Assembly: GCA_003963315.1 (NCBI GenBank)
Contig: RXJP01000132.1
Span: forward strand, 5,867-39,928
From: Rhodocyclaceae bacterium
GTDB taxonomy: Bacteria > Pseudomonadota > Gammaproteobacteria > Burkholderiales > Rhodocyclaceae
Reading direction: 5' to 3'
DNA: 34,062 nucleotides
Part shown: positions 26,602 to 34,062 of the stretch, piece by piece
Layout of the letters: each line of letters begins with the position of its first letter
Numbering within the stretch: position 1 is the stretch's first letter
Notes under the pieces: generated by a model
The model's input: the letters and a program-made list of their open reading frames with translations, nothing else
Database searches by the model: none
Told to the model about the DNA's origin: nothing
Translations under genes and position numbers: made by a program

Positions 26602-27060
26602 ATGACGCGTACACTCGCCGCCGCTCTCACCGGCACTTGTCTGCTCCTGGGCGCCTGCGCCATGAGCCAACCCCTGGTGGGCAGCGCAACCCCTGACAAG
26701 ACCAGCCCGGTCGCGTCCACCAACAGCCTCCAGGTATCCGATCTGGCCATCCCGCCCAATTCAAAACTGGAGACGGAGAAATCCCTCATCATGGGTGCCA
26801 ACGACAAATGGCTGGGCCGCATCGTGCTCAAGACCGACCTGCCGCCGGTGCAGGTGTACAACCACTTCTACAACGGCATGGCCGGTTTCGGCTGGAGCCT
26901 CATCACCACCGTCCAGGCCCAGACCAGCATCCTCACCTACCAGCGCGGCGACCGGGTGGCATTGATCCAGATCGAACCGTCATCCCTGGGCGGCACGGCG
27001 GTATCGATTACGGTGACATCCAAGCAGATGAATGGGCAGGAGGCGGTGAAGGGGAAGTGA
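26602..27060 (+). CDS. Hypothetical outer-membrane lipoprotein
   Basis: This 152-residue protein has a clear lipoprotein signal, MTRTLAAALTGTCLLLGACA, with the lipidated cysteine at residue 19. An unstructured Ser/Thr/Pro-rich stretch (20-50) is followed by a compact domain with IPPNSKLETEKSLIMGANDK and LPPVQVYNHFYNGMAGFGWS. I do not recognise a named family, though the FYNGMAGFGWSL segment resembles small periplasmic domains that assist secretion or envelope integrity. AAGGAG lies at ideal spacing before the ATG. Position +2 after the cysteine is Met, not Asp, which favours sorting to the outer membrane. Confidence 0.75.
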   Translation: MTRTLAAALTGTCLLLGACAMSQPLVGSATPDKTSPVASTNSLQVSDLAIPPNSKLETEKSLIMGANDKWLGRIVLKTDLPPVQVYNHFYNGMAGFGWSLITTVQAQTSILTYQRGDRVALIQIEPSSLGGTAVSITVTSKQMNGQEAVKGK

Positions 27061-27076
27061 CGCCCCGTGGGTGTCG

Positions 27077-27658
27077 CTACCGAAACAGCCAGCCGGAAAC
27101 AGCCCGCACATAGCGGGGCATGATATAGAACACCACCAGGGCCACGATGGTGGCGGCGATGATGCCGTGGCTGATCCCCCAATATCCCAGGACAGGTACG
27201 ATCTCGAACAGCGGCTTGAAGAGCGCGGGCACCACCAGCGTCAGCGGCCAGATCACCGAAGTGGTGATAAGCCATTGCTTCCAGGCCGCCGGCTTCTTAC
27301 TCGCCGGCGACGGCGGGGTAAACCAGAATTTGATGCCCGGCTGGATGTGGAACCGATCTTCAAGCTCGAAGGCGTCGGCGATCTCGGCCAATAGCCGACG
27401 GCGGTCCGCCGACTCGGTCCAGCGCTCGGCATCGGCTAGGCTCGCAAAACGGATGATGATCGAGTACTCGTTGCCTCCGCCCGACGGACGGATGATATGC
27501 ACACCCTGGTGTCCTGGGTATTCGGCAGCCTTGCTGGCAATGACCTGCAGCCAATCCTCATAACGGCCGATGGCGTCGTGGCGCACCCGCTGCTGGATCA
27601 GCAGGGTTACGCTTTCAGACATGCCGGTGATGGCCGGGGCCTCGTGCTCGTTGCTCAT
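27077..27658 (-). CDS. Membrane-anchored antibiotic biosynthesis monooxygenase (ABM) domain protein
   Basis: A 193-residue protein with an ABM ferredoxin-like domain (about residues 14-110: VTLLIQQRVRHDAIGRYEDW, GVHIIRPSGGGNEYSIIIRF) and two hydrophobic helices at about 128-148 (WLITTSVIWPLTLVVPALF) and 158-178 (GYWGISHGIIAATIVALVVF). ABM domains act on quinones and polyketides in some enzymes, but many have no known reaction. The catalytic domain should face the cytoplasm at the membrane. It is the last gene of a four-gene operon, 41 bases after the amidohydrolase. A tandem 14-base duplication at the start codon creates a small overlapping leader frame. Confidence 0.85.
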   Translation of the reverse strand: MSNEHEAPAITGMSESVTLLIQQRVRHDAIGRYEDWLQVIASKAAEYPGHQGVHIIRPSGGGNEYSIIIRFASLADAERWTESADRRRLLAEIADAFELEDRFHIQPGIKFWFTPPSPASKKPAAWKQWLITTSVIWPLTLVVPALFKPLFEIVPVLGYWGISHGIIAATIVALVVFYIMPRYVRAVSGWLFR

Positions 27659-27672
27659 GGCTCGTTGCTCAT
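27644..27672 (-). repeat. 14-bp tandem duplication across the ABM start codon
   Basis: On the minus strand ATGAGCAACGAGC occurs twice in tandem with a 14-base period. The upstream ATG (27672) opens a five-codon frame, MSNEP, whose TGA overlaps the real start in the ATGA form. The upstream ATG is preceded by AAAGGA, so ribosomes could load there and re-initiate at the gene. Confidence 0.7.
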
Positions 27673-27699
27673 ACGTGGTCCTTTCCTACAGGGCCGGCA

Positions 27700-29532
27700 T
27701 CAGAATGCCCAGCACATGCACCCCCCAAGGTCGTCGTGACGATGCCCGAAATGCCCCAGGGGATGCGCCGTGCAGGGCTGGCTTCGCTGCTGCCCGGCAT
27801 GCCGCTGCAGCAGCGGAGCACCGTAACCGCCGTACCGGGCGACGGGCGACCACTCCGGCATGACCGGCAGGGCGGGCGGATCGAGGGGCCGGAATTCCTC
27901 GGCAGCGTATACGACTTTGCCGCCCACCAGGGTCAAGACCGACGCCAAGGCCTTGATTTCGATTTCCGGGATACTGAAGTAATCGGCCGACAGTACCGCC
28001 AAGTCGGCCAATTGGCCGACAGCGAGGCGGCCCTTGCTGGCCGCCTCGCCGGAAAAGCCGGCGCTGCCCACGGTATAGAGCTGCAACGCCTCTTCACGCC
28101 GCAGCCGATTGCGCTCCGGATAAAGCGCAAGCCCGCCGCAAGTTCGGCCGCTGACCAGCCAATACAGCGCGGCGAAGGGGTTATAGCTGGCGACGCGGGT
28201 GGCATCGGTGCCGGCGCCGACCGGCACGCCGAGTTCGAGCATGCGCCGGATCGGAGGCGTCCGCTCGGCCGCCTCGGCGCCGTAGCGGGCGACGAAATAC
28301 TCACCCTGGAAGGCCATGCGGTGCTGCACGGCGATGCCTCCACCGAGGCGCTTAACGCGCTCAATGTTGCGGTCGGCGATGGTCTCGGCATGGTCGAAAA
28401 ACCAACCGAGCGTATCGATCGGTACCTCGCGATGCACCTCCTCCAGCACGTCAAGGAAGCGCGCGATCGACTCATCGTAGGTCGCATGGAGCCGAAAGGG
28501 CCACTTGTTCTGGGTGAGGAGGGTGACGACTTCCTTGAGTTCCGCTTCCATCGTTGCCGGGAGGTCGGGCCTCGGTTCGAGGAAGTCCTCGAAATCGGCG
28601 GCGGAGAACACCAGCATCTCCCCGGCGCCATTGCAACGGTAATAGTCGCTGCCGGCCCCCGGGGCGGTCATCTTCATCCAACGGGCGAAATCCTGCCGCT
28701 CTTCCTTGGGCTTCTGGGTAAACAGGTTGTAGGCGATCCGCACTGTCAACTCGCCGCGCCGATGCAGTTCATCAACCACCTCGTAGTCGTCCGGATAGTT
28801 CTGGAATCCGCCTCCGGCATCGATGCAACTGGTGACACCGAGACGATTCAATTCGCGCATGAAGTGGCGTGTCGAATTCATCTGGTGTTCGAGCGGCAGC
28901 TTCGGTCCCTTGGCCAAGGTCGAATAAAGGATCATCGCATTGGGTTTGGCCAATAGCAGCCCGGTCGGATGCCCGGCCTTGTCGCGCTCGATCATGCCGC
29001 CGGGAGGATCGGGAGAGTCCTTGCCATAGCCCACGGCACGCAACGCCGCCCGGTTGAGCAGCGCCTGGCAATAGAGATGGAGGATGAAGACCGGCGTATC
29101 GGGCGCTGCCGCATTCAGTTCCGCCAGGGTCGGCAGGCGCCGTTCAGCGAACTGGAATTCGCTCCAGCCACCGACGACGCGCACCCATTGCCCAGGCGGC
29201 GTGCGCTGCGCCTGCTCCTTGAGCATCTGTAGCGCCAGGGAGAGCGAAGGCACGCCGTCCCAGCGCAGCTCCAGGTTGTAATTGAGGCCGCCGCGGATCA
29301 GATGCAGGTGCGAGTCGTTCAATCCCGGAATCGCCGTACGCCGGCGCAGGTCCACGACCTGGGTTTGCGGGCCGCGGTGCGCCATGATTTCGGCATCGGT
29401 GCCGACGGCCGCAACCCGCCCGGCGCTCACGGCTAGTGCAGCGGCAAAGGGCAGGGCAGGATTGTTGGTAGCGATCCTGCCGTTATGCAGGATCAGGTCG
29501 GGCGGGTCCTCTACGTGCTCGCGGGCAACCAT
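27700..29532 (-). CDS. YtcJ-like amidohydrolase with Cys/His-rich C-terminal tail
   Basis: A metal-dependent amidohydrolase-superfamily enzyme of 610 residues, closest to the YtcJ/N-substituted formamide deformylase group. The first metal histidines are H75 and H77 in AIPGLNDSHLHLIRGG. Later ligand regions are LHATYDES, GWFFDHAETIADRN and the aspartate in PVGAGTDATR. The C-terminal composite domain ends ASKGRLAVGQLADLAVLSAD and beyond. The last 25 residues are unusual: a tail ending GHFGHRHDDLGGCMCWAF with several His and two Cys. It is third in the operon after isochorismatase and pirin. CAGGAG gives a strong ribosome site. The substrate is unknown; hydrolysis of an amide or formamide is only the family tendency. 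Confidence 0.88.
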   Translation of the reverse strand: MVAREHVEDPPDLILHNGRIATNNPALPFAAALAVSAGRVAAVGTDAEIMAHRGPQTQVVDLRRRTAIPGLNDSHLHLIRGGLNYNLELRWDGVPSLSLALQMLKEQAQRTPPGQWVRVVGGWSEFQFAERRLPTLAELNAAAPDTPVFILHLYCQALLNRAALRAVGYGKDSPDPPGGMIERDKAGHPTGLLLAKPNAMILYSTLAKGPKLPLEHQMNSTRHFMRELNRLGVTSCIDAGGGFQNYPDDYEVVDELHRRGELTVRIAYNLFTQKPKEERQDFARWMKMTAPGAGSDYYRCNGAGEMLVFSAADFEDFLEPRPDLPATMEAELKEVVTLLTQNKWPFRLHATYDESIARFLDVLEEVHREVPIDTLGWFFDHAETIADRNIERVKRLGGGIAVQHRMAFQGEYFVARYGAEAAERTPPIRRMLELGVPVGAGTDATRVASYNPFAALYWLVSGRTCGGLALYPERNRLRREEALQLYTVGSAGFSGEAASKGRLAVGQLADLAVLSADYFSIPEIEIKALASVLTLVGGKVVYAAEEFRPLDPPALPVMPEWSPVARYGGYGAPLLQRHAGQQRSQPCTAHPLGHFGHRHDDLGGCMCWAF

Positions 29533-29554
29533 GGCGTCTCCTGGACAGGGAAAT

Positions 29555-29574
29555 CCGCGCGCTCCGGCGCGCGG
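29555..29574 (-). other. Intercistronic GC hairpin between pirin and amidohydrolase genes
   Basis: CCGCGCGC and GCGCGCGG form a perfect 8-bp stem with a four-base loop, inside the 57-base gap between the two genes. With no U-run it is more likely an mRNA processing or stability element than a terminator. Confidence 0.5.
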
Positions 29575-29589
29575 TGGATCGTGGTGGAT

Positions 29590-30288
<699 letters not shown>

Positions 30289-30340
30289 GGTTACCTCTGC
30301 GGAATGTTGGGCGGTCAGGAAAAGGGAGCGGCTTTTGGAC

Positions 30341-30994
30341 TCAATGGCCTTCGGCGCCGCCGAACATGGCCTTGGCGTAGACTAGACCAAGGCCATAGCC
30401 GCCGCCATGAGCGATCGAGGTCGCGACGGTTTCATTGTAGGTGTCGCTCCGGGCCCAATCGCGCTGCAACTCGAGCAAGTACTGTAGCGCGGTCATCGGC
30501 CGGGCACCGGATTGGATCATTCTTTCCATCGCCCGTTGATGCGCCTCATCAGACACGTCGCCGCAGGCGTCGGCGATCACATACACCTCGAATCCCTGGT
30601 CAAGCGCGGACAGCGCCGGGCCGACGATACAGACGGAGGTCCACAGGCCGGCAAGGGCGACCTTGGCCTTGCCGAGGCGATTGGCGCGCTCGCTGATGCG
30701 AGGGTCCTCCCAGGTATTCATGGTCGTCCGGTCAATGACTTCGGCATCCAGAAAGACCGACTTGATCTCATCGAACATCGGCCCGGAAAAGGTTTTTTCC
30801 GCCACCGTCGTCAGGATGGTGGGCACCTTGAATTCCCGTGCAGCCTTGGCGACCAAGGCGGCGTTGTTACGCAGGGTCACGGCGTCGATAGACTTGGTGG
30901 CGAAGGCCATTTGCGACTGGTGGTCGATCATGATCAGCATGTGGTTGTCGGGGGCTAGCAACGTTTTTCCGGGGATGGGGATGGCATGGGGCAT
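30341..30994 (-). CDS. Isochorismatase-family hydrolase (YcaC-like)
   Basis: A cysteine hydrolase of 217 residues. ATG 30994 is preceded by AAGGAG at ideal spacing; a longer frame of 9 more residues lacks this. The predicted catalytic aspartate is D24 in [13 protein letters not shown] and the nucleophile C122 in [19 protein letters not shown], as in YcaC. YcaC-type enzymes form large rings and have no proven substrate. It is the first gene of the operon and is divergent from HxlR. Its position next to the regulator suggests it is the main induced product. Confidence 0.92.
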   Translation of the reverse strand: MPHAIPIPGKTLLAPDNHMLIMIDHQSQMAFATKSIDAVTLRNNAALVAKAAREFKVPTILTTVAEKTFSGPMFDEIKSVFLDAEVIDRTTMNTWEDPRISERANRLGKAKVALAGLWTSVCIVGPALSALDQGFEVYVIADACGDVSDEAHQRAMERMIQSGARPMTALQYLLELQRDWARSDTYNETVATSIAHGGGYGLGLVYAKAMFGGAEGH

Positions 30995-31106
30995 GGTCTT
31001 TCTCCTTGGGCTGTGGGACACTCGTCATTGACTACGCGCCGCAGTCTATGTGAGCCGATTTCTTAAAAAAAGTAGGTTCTCGGCGGTAACTATTCGGACC
31101 CAGACC

Positions 31107-31460
31107 ATGCCCCTTCGCCCCAAGCCCGCCGTTCAACCCCCGATACCCGCAGACTGTCCGTTGGAGGATGTCCTCACCCTGCTCTCGGGGGCGTGGACGG
31201 CACAGATTTTGTGGTTCCTGCGGGCCGGTCCACGACGCTTCGGCGACTTGCGCCGCGACCTGGCACGCGTCTCCACCAAGGTGCTAACCAACCGCCTGCG
31301 CATTATGGAAAGCCACGGCCTGCTCCTACGGGAGGTGCTGCCCGGCAAACCGCCGCAGGTGGAGTACTCATTGACGGCATTGAGCCGGGAACTCGAACCC
31401 ATCCTCGACTGCATGGAACAGATCGCCCGGCGGCTGAAGCAACAGGAAACGGAAGGCTGA
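31107..31460 (+). CDS. HxlR-family transcriptional regulator with N-terminal cysteine
   Basis: A winged-helix HxlR (DUF24) regulator of 117 residues. The DNA-binding region reads VLTLLSGAWTAQILWFLRAG, then FGDLRRDLARVSTKVLTNRL and the wing LLREVLPGKPPQVEYSLTAL. C17 in PADCPLEDVL sits where redox-sensing members such as HypR and QorR keep their sensory cysteine; sensing here is inferred. I preferred ATG 31107 over an upstream GTG (31050) because the extra residues are not family-like. It is divergent from the isochorismatase-pirin-amidohydrolase-ABM operon, which it most likely represses. Confidence 0.92.
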   Translation: MPLRPKPAVQPPIPADCPLEDVLTLLSGAWTAQILWFLRAGPRRFGDLRRDLARVSTKVLTNRLRIMESHGLLLREVLPGKPPQVEYSLTALSRELEPILDCMEQIARRLKQQETEG

Positions 31461-31589
31461 CCTCGCTGCCGCCGCGGCCGTGCAGCAGCGGCCCACAACG
31501 ACCTTACGGGCCGCTTCAGGCGATACTGCGCATGAACTTGGGATCGCCCCACGGAGGTTAGGTACGGGACCCGCCCCCCTGCCCTGTCC

Positions 31590-33377
31590 TTAACCCACCC
31601 GGTATTTCCGCCAGCTCCCCAGATGGGTGATGTCCTCGGCTCCCTCCACCGCCGCCCCTTCGCAGACAAAGCCCTGCACCGAGTTCCCATCCTCCAGCTT
31701 CACCGTACCGATGCCCAAAGGCGCAGGAATGCCGGCGACAAAGCTGCCGAATTCCTTTGCTGGCAGTTCCCAGATTTCCATTTCAATCGCGCCGCCGCCT
31801 GAGCCGACGCGCACCATGCCGGGCCGATGGGGTGGGCCGCCGGGCAAGGCGTAGAACTTGTACTCGGGGGCGGACTTCACCGTTTTAACCAACCTGCCGT
31901 TGCGATTAGTGAGCTGCCAGTTGAGGGGTAGGCCCGAGAGATGGGCGCCGCAGACGGCGACCTTCACCTGGCCGCTGGGCAGCTTGCCCGCACTGGCGCT
32001 TGTCGGCTGCGGATGGCCGGTGGCGCCCAGGTTTGCCTGCAATGTCTTTTGCATTCTGCCCGCGAGGCGCAGCAGCGGCCCATCCTGGTGGGCAGGGGCG
32101 AAGGCGGTGATGCCGAAGGGCAGGCCATCCGGTTGGAACCCGGCGGGCATGGCCGTGGCGGCGTAGTCCAGCAGGTTCATGAAGTTGGTGTAGTAGCCCA
32201 GGTTGGAATTCAACTGGATGGGGTTGGCCTCCATTTCGGCCACGGTGTAGATGGTGCCGGCGGAGGGGGTGACGATGCAATCCACCGTCTGCCATATCCC
32301 GTCGCATTGGCCCTTGGCCGCCTTGAGCTTGTAGCCGTAGGCGTAGGCATCGGCGGCGGACCATTTTTTTGCGCCGCCGATGATGGTCTGGATCACCGGC
32401 AGGGGCGCTGCGGGCTGGGCATCGAAAAATTCGCGGATGGCGGCGTAGCGTTCCGCCACCCAGGGGCCTTCGTACAGGAGCTTGGCGGTGTCGAGGAAGG
32501 GTTGCAGGTCGACCTCGACACACTCGCCGCCGAGGGACTGGAGCCTTGTCACCGCTTCATCGAAAAGACGCTCAGCCTCGGAGTTGCCGAAGAACTGCAA
32601 TTGCTCCCGCCGGGGAATGCCCACCTTGAAAGCGGACGCGCTGCCGAAGTCGAAACCGTGGCCTTCCGCTTTGCGGGCGAAGGCGTCGGTGGCGTCGTAG
32701 GCGGCGGCCACGGTCATCACGGTTTCCGCATCGTCGGCGGTGAGGGCGAAGACGGAAATGGTGTCCAGGCTGCGGCAGGCGGGCACCAGGCCGGAGGAAG
32801 AAATCCAGCCCAGGCTGGGCTTGTGGCCGACGAGGTTGTTGAAGGCGGCAGGGACCCGGCCCGAGCCTGCGGTGTCGGTACCCAGGGAAAAGCTGACATA
32901 ACCCTTGGCCACGGCCACGGCGGAACCGGAGCTGGAGCCGCCGGAAATGTAGTCGGGATTGAAACTGTTGCGGCAGGCGCCCCAAGGGGAACGCGTGCCG
33001 TTGAGGCCGGTGGCGAACTGGTCGAGATTGGTCTTGCCGATGGGGATGGCCCCGGCATCGATCAACTTCTGCACGACAAAGGCATGTTGTGTCGGGGTGT
33101 AGGCGTATTCCCGGCAGCCGGCGGTGGTGGGCACGCCGGCCAGGTCGATGTTGTCCTTGATGGCGAAGGGAATGCCGTAGAGGGGCAGGTTGGCCGGGGC
33201 TTTATCCATCAAAGCCTGGGCGTAGTCACGGATAGCGTCGTCGCTCAGACGCTGTATCCAGACGGTATTGGGATCGTCAGCCGTACGGGCGATGATTTCC
33301 TCCGCCAGTTGCAGCGGGGTGAGGGAACCGGCGAGGTAGGCGGCGCGGAGGGTGGTGAGGTCGAGGCTGAGTGCCAT
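31590..33377 (-). CDS. atzF: Allophanate hydrolase
   Basis: This enzyme hydrolyses allophanate to ammonia and carbon dioxide, the second step of ATP-dependent urea degradation. The 595-residue length matches AtzF/DUR2-type proteins. The amidase-signature triad is intact and correctly spaced: K74 in FAIKDN, S148 in SGGSSSGSA and nucleophile S172 in TDTAGSGRVPA. The C-terminal domain (about residues 465-595: VKVAVCGAHLSGLPLNWQLT and onward) is the allophanate-hydrolase-specific one. GGAG precedes the ATG. It lies downstream of urea carboxylase on the same strand, separated by 195 bases that contain a REP-like pair. Confidence 0.96.
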   Translation of the reverse strand: MALSLDLTTLRAAYLAGSLTPLQLAEEIIARTADDPNTVWIQRLSDDAIRDYAQALMDKAPANLPLYGIPFAIKDNIDLAGVPTTAGCREYAYTPTQHAFVVQKLIDAGAIPIGKTNLDQFATGLNGTRSPWGACRNSFNPDYISGGSSSGSAVAVAKGYVSFSLGTDTAGSGRVPAAFNNLVGHKPSLGWISSSGLVPACRSLDTISVFALTADDAETVMTVAAAYDATDAFARKAEGHGFDFGSASAFKVGIPRREQLQFFGNSEAERLFDEAVTRLQSLGGECVEVDLQPFLDTAKLLYEGPWVAERYAAIREFFDAQPAAPLPVIQTIIGGAKKWSAADAYAYGYKLKAAKGQCDGIWQTVDCIVTPSAGTIYTVAEMEANPIQLNSNLGYYTNFMNLLDYAATAMPAGFQPDGLPFGITAFAPAHQDGPLLRLAGRMQKTLQANLGATGHPQPTSASAGKLPSGQVKVAVCGAHLSGLPLNWQLTNRNGRLVKTVKSAPEYKFYALPGGPPHRPGMVRVGSGGGAIEMEIWELPAKEFGSFVAGIPAPLGIGTVKLEDGNSVQGFVCEGAAVEGAEDITHLGSWRKYRVG

Positions 33378-33572
33378 GGTGGGGCTCCGAATTTTGGTTC
33401 TTGGCTTGGGCCGTGGATGAAGTTCGGGGTAAGGTTTGACGTGGGGTTAACCCCCCCGGCCCCCCCTTGTCAGGGGGGAGTGGGTAGGGTGATGCTGCTG
33501 GCAGTTGCGCCCCTCCCCTGATAAGGGGAGGTCGGGAGGGGTTGCGGTTGTTGGCGTTAGCCATGGCGAAGG
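33378..33572. repeat. Inverted pair of REP-like palindromes between urea carboxylase and atzF
   Basis: Two imperfect palindromes face each other. The first, around 33448-33490, has a core CCCCTTGTCAGGGG with AACCCCCCCGGCC before it. The second, around 33510-33546, on the other strand reads AACCCCTCCCGACC then CCCCTTATCAGGGG. Their cores differ by one base and their flanks align, so they are two inverted copies of one element, as in REP doublets (BIMEs). Such elements often protect upstream mRNA or mark RAYT-transposase activity. The remaining gap shows nothing else. Confidence 0.7.
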
Positions 33573-34062
33573 TCACTCCGCCACAATCACCAGCAAGTCC
33601 TGACCAGCGGCAACTCCGGCCCCTTCCTTACAGAACAGATGGGTCAGCTTGCCGCTGCAAGGGGCGACCAGGGGAATTTCCATCTTCATGGATTCGACGA
33701 TGACCAGGGTCTGGCCCTCCTTCACGCGGTCGCCCACCTGGGCTTCGATCTTCCACAGGCTGCCGGCCACATGGGTGGCGACGGCGCGGCCATTGGGCGG
33801 CAGGTCCAGCTCGCTGTCGGGGCCGGCTTCGGCCACGGAGTCGTCGCTGGCGACCACATCCTGTCCGGCGGCCTTCCAGCGCTCCCGTTCGGCTTCAAAC
33901 GACGCCTGTTGGGTCTGCTTGAAGGCGGCGATGGAGGCGGCATTCTTGTCAAGGAAGCGGCGATAGTCCTTGAGCTTGAAGCGGGTCGGCTCGATCTTGA
34001 GTTGGAACTTGCCGGCGACAAAATCTTCCCGCAGCTTGAGCAGCTCCTCCTGACTCACCGGA
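33573..34062 (-). CDS. Urea carboxylase, C-terminal part (5' end outside window)
   Basis: Urea carboxylase uses ATP, bicarbonate and biotin to make allophanate. Only the last 163 or so residues are inside the window; the frame stays open to the right edge, so any start seen here is internal. The visible part starts PVSQEELLKLREDFVAGKFQ (family-typical), passes a charged helical region, and ends in a biotin-carrier domain: NGRAVATHVAGSLWKIEAQV, the biotinylated lysine in VESMKMEIPL, and LFCKEGAGVAAGQDLLVIVAE at the end. It is co-directional with atzF and together they degrade urea without urease. Confidence 0.95.
   Translation of the reverse strand, partial: PVSQEELLKLREDFVAGKFQLKIEPTRFKLKDYRRFLDKNAASIAAFKQTQQASFEAERERWKAAGQDVVASDDSVAEAGPDSELDLPPNGRAVATHVAGSLWKIEAQVGDRVKEGQTLVIVESMKMEIPLVAPCSGKLTHLFCKEGAGVAAGQDLLVIVAE

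Noticed and set aside
31941-33521. Open frame of 526 codons opposite allophanate hydrolase
   Set aside because: It is low-complexity Gly/Val/His-rich and antisense to an enzyme with an intact catalytic triad.

Overview
The window reads as chromosomal DNA of a GC-rich Gram-negative bacterium, most likely a betaproteobacterium (Rhodocyclales/Burkholderiales-like). The grounds are the PF08886-type glutamate-cysteine ligase, the ptsH-ptsI pair without sugar-specific PTS genes, the NagI/NagL/NagK-like gentisate pathway, a DUF2889 protein and several outer-membrane proteins. The exact genus cannot be fixed from the sequence alone. I see no rRNA, tRNA, CRISPR array, transposase or prophage. Nearly all the DNA is coding, with about 30 genes, two of them cut by the window edges.

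Left part (1-5.9 kb, minus strand): a two-partner secretion locus. A TpsB outer-membrane transporter is followed by a very large TpsA adhesin whose 3' end lies outside the window. The first kilobase of tpsA is GC-rich and encodes the secretion domain. The rest is much AT-richer, encodes a Gly/Ser/Tyr-rich beta-helix passenger, and carries a nine-G homopolymer.

5.9-13.3 kb: conserved housekeeping genes. These are ptsH-ptsI (nitrogen-type phosphorelay core), a DUF2889 gene, etfB-etfA (electron transfer flavoprotein), and an operon gshA-apbE-small membrane protein.

13.3-18.2 kb: ABC-F protein YbiT, a LysR regulator divergent from an MFS plus EamA transporter pair, and a strong bidirectional terminator.

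18.2-25 kb: an orphan branched-chain-amino-acid-type binding protein, then the gentisate pathway. Glutathione-dependent maleylpyruvate isomerase is divergent from gentisate 1,2-dioxygenase, fumarylpyruvate hydrolase and a MarR regulator. The second ABC-F protein, YheS, follows.

25-27.1 kb: three cell-envelope genes: an OmpA-like barrel, a small PagP-like barrel and a lipoprotein.

27.1-31.5 kb: the least explained unit. Four minus-strand genes form an operon: isochorismatase-like hydrolase, pirin, YtcJ-like amidohydrolase with a Cys/His-rich tail, and a membrane-anchored ABM-domain protein. It is divergent from an HxlR regulator that carries a cysteine near its N-terminus. I propose an electrophile- or quinone-responsive detoxification cassette; this is inference.

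31.6-34.06 kb: allophanate hydrolase and the biotin-carrier end of urea carboxylase (ATP-dependent urea degradation), separated by an inverted pair of REP-like palindromes.
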